Shown here in pieces: positions 63,973-64,000 of a DNA stretch of 64,000 bases; the first letter of the stretch is position 1, and every line of letters starts with the position of its first letter. Below the pieces are notes generated by a model that worked only from the letters and a program-made list of their open reading frames with translations, had not been told where the DNA came from and ran no database searches. Source of the stretch: Luscinia megarhynchos (lineage: Eukaryota; Chordata; Aves; Passeriformes; Turdidae); the NCBI GenBank assembly GCA_034336665.1, contig JAPFBE010000002.1, positions 37,861,406 through 37,925,405 on the forward strand. Direction: 5' to 3'. Position numbers and translations under genes: made by a program.

Positions 63973-64000
63973 CTGGATGAAATCTCTCCTAGAGGGACTT
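63973..64000 (-). CDS. MOCOS: MOCOS, partial exon at window edge
   Basis: These 28 bases are the 3' end of a minus-strand exon cut by the window border. Read on the minus strand they give VPLGEISS followed by a split codon AG, then the donor GTAAAG. The VPL start resembles the segment I recall from vertebrate molybdenum cofactor sulfurase just before the YDCGE motif. The exon ends in phase 2 (AG), and the next exon begins with the single base G needed to finish an arginine codon, so the reading frame carries over to VKTYDCG. Reading through the donor meets TAA at once, so splicing is required. As I remember it, the mammalian protein has a longer linker here, so a microexon in the following 600-base intron, or a real shortening, remains possible. 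Confidence is lower than for the other exons because so little is visible. Confidence 0.62.

Overview
The window looks like nuclear DNA of a bird, most likely non-coding sequence plus the 3' end of one multi-exon gene. Several fragments of the CR1 LINE retrotransposon typical of birds, an avian endogenous-retrovirus LTR fragment, an AT-leaning composition and spliced exons with GT/AG borders all fit an avian chromosome. There are no operons, ribosome binding sites, CRISPR arrays, rRNAs or recognisable tRNAs.

The only gene I can name is MOCOS (molybdenum cofactor sulfurase), on the minus strand at the right end. Five exons are visible, in transcription order: 64000-63973 (cut by the window edge), 63371-63247, 62645-62540, 59259-59133 and 56835-56731. 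Their splice phases interlock without error. They encode the C-terminal MOSC domain, including the GPCxRCQ and CIDQQ motifs. The last coding exon known in mammals (after the GPCSRCQ exon) was not found. An open exon-like block at 56490-56291 and another at 53911-53833 continue the phase and are reported only as candidates.

The remaining ~53 kb (1 to about 53,800) is intergenic or intronic as far as I can tell. In mammals FHOD3 follows MOCOS in the same orientation, so its first exon might be expected here, but I could not find it. This stretch holds CR1 fragments (21056-21216, 25811-26590, 41000-41365, 43727-43980, 48702-48790), a truncated ERV LTR (8697-9290), a near full-length MIR-type amniote SINE (20298-20512), T/G-rich low-complexity tracts that nearly all lie on the same strand between 3.5 and 24 kb, a (TG)18 microsatellite, a 55-base T tract and an almost perfect 39-bp inverted repeat at 29108-29195.

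Possible regulatory sequence is inferred only from motifs: a triple GATA cluster at 36910-36933 and a small CpG-dense segment with a TAATTA site at 38181-38264. Most long open frames in the window are no longer than chance predicts for 64 kb of this composition and are not called genes.
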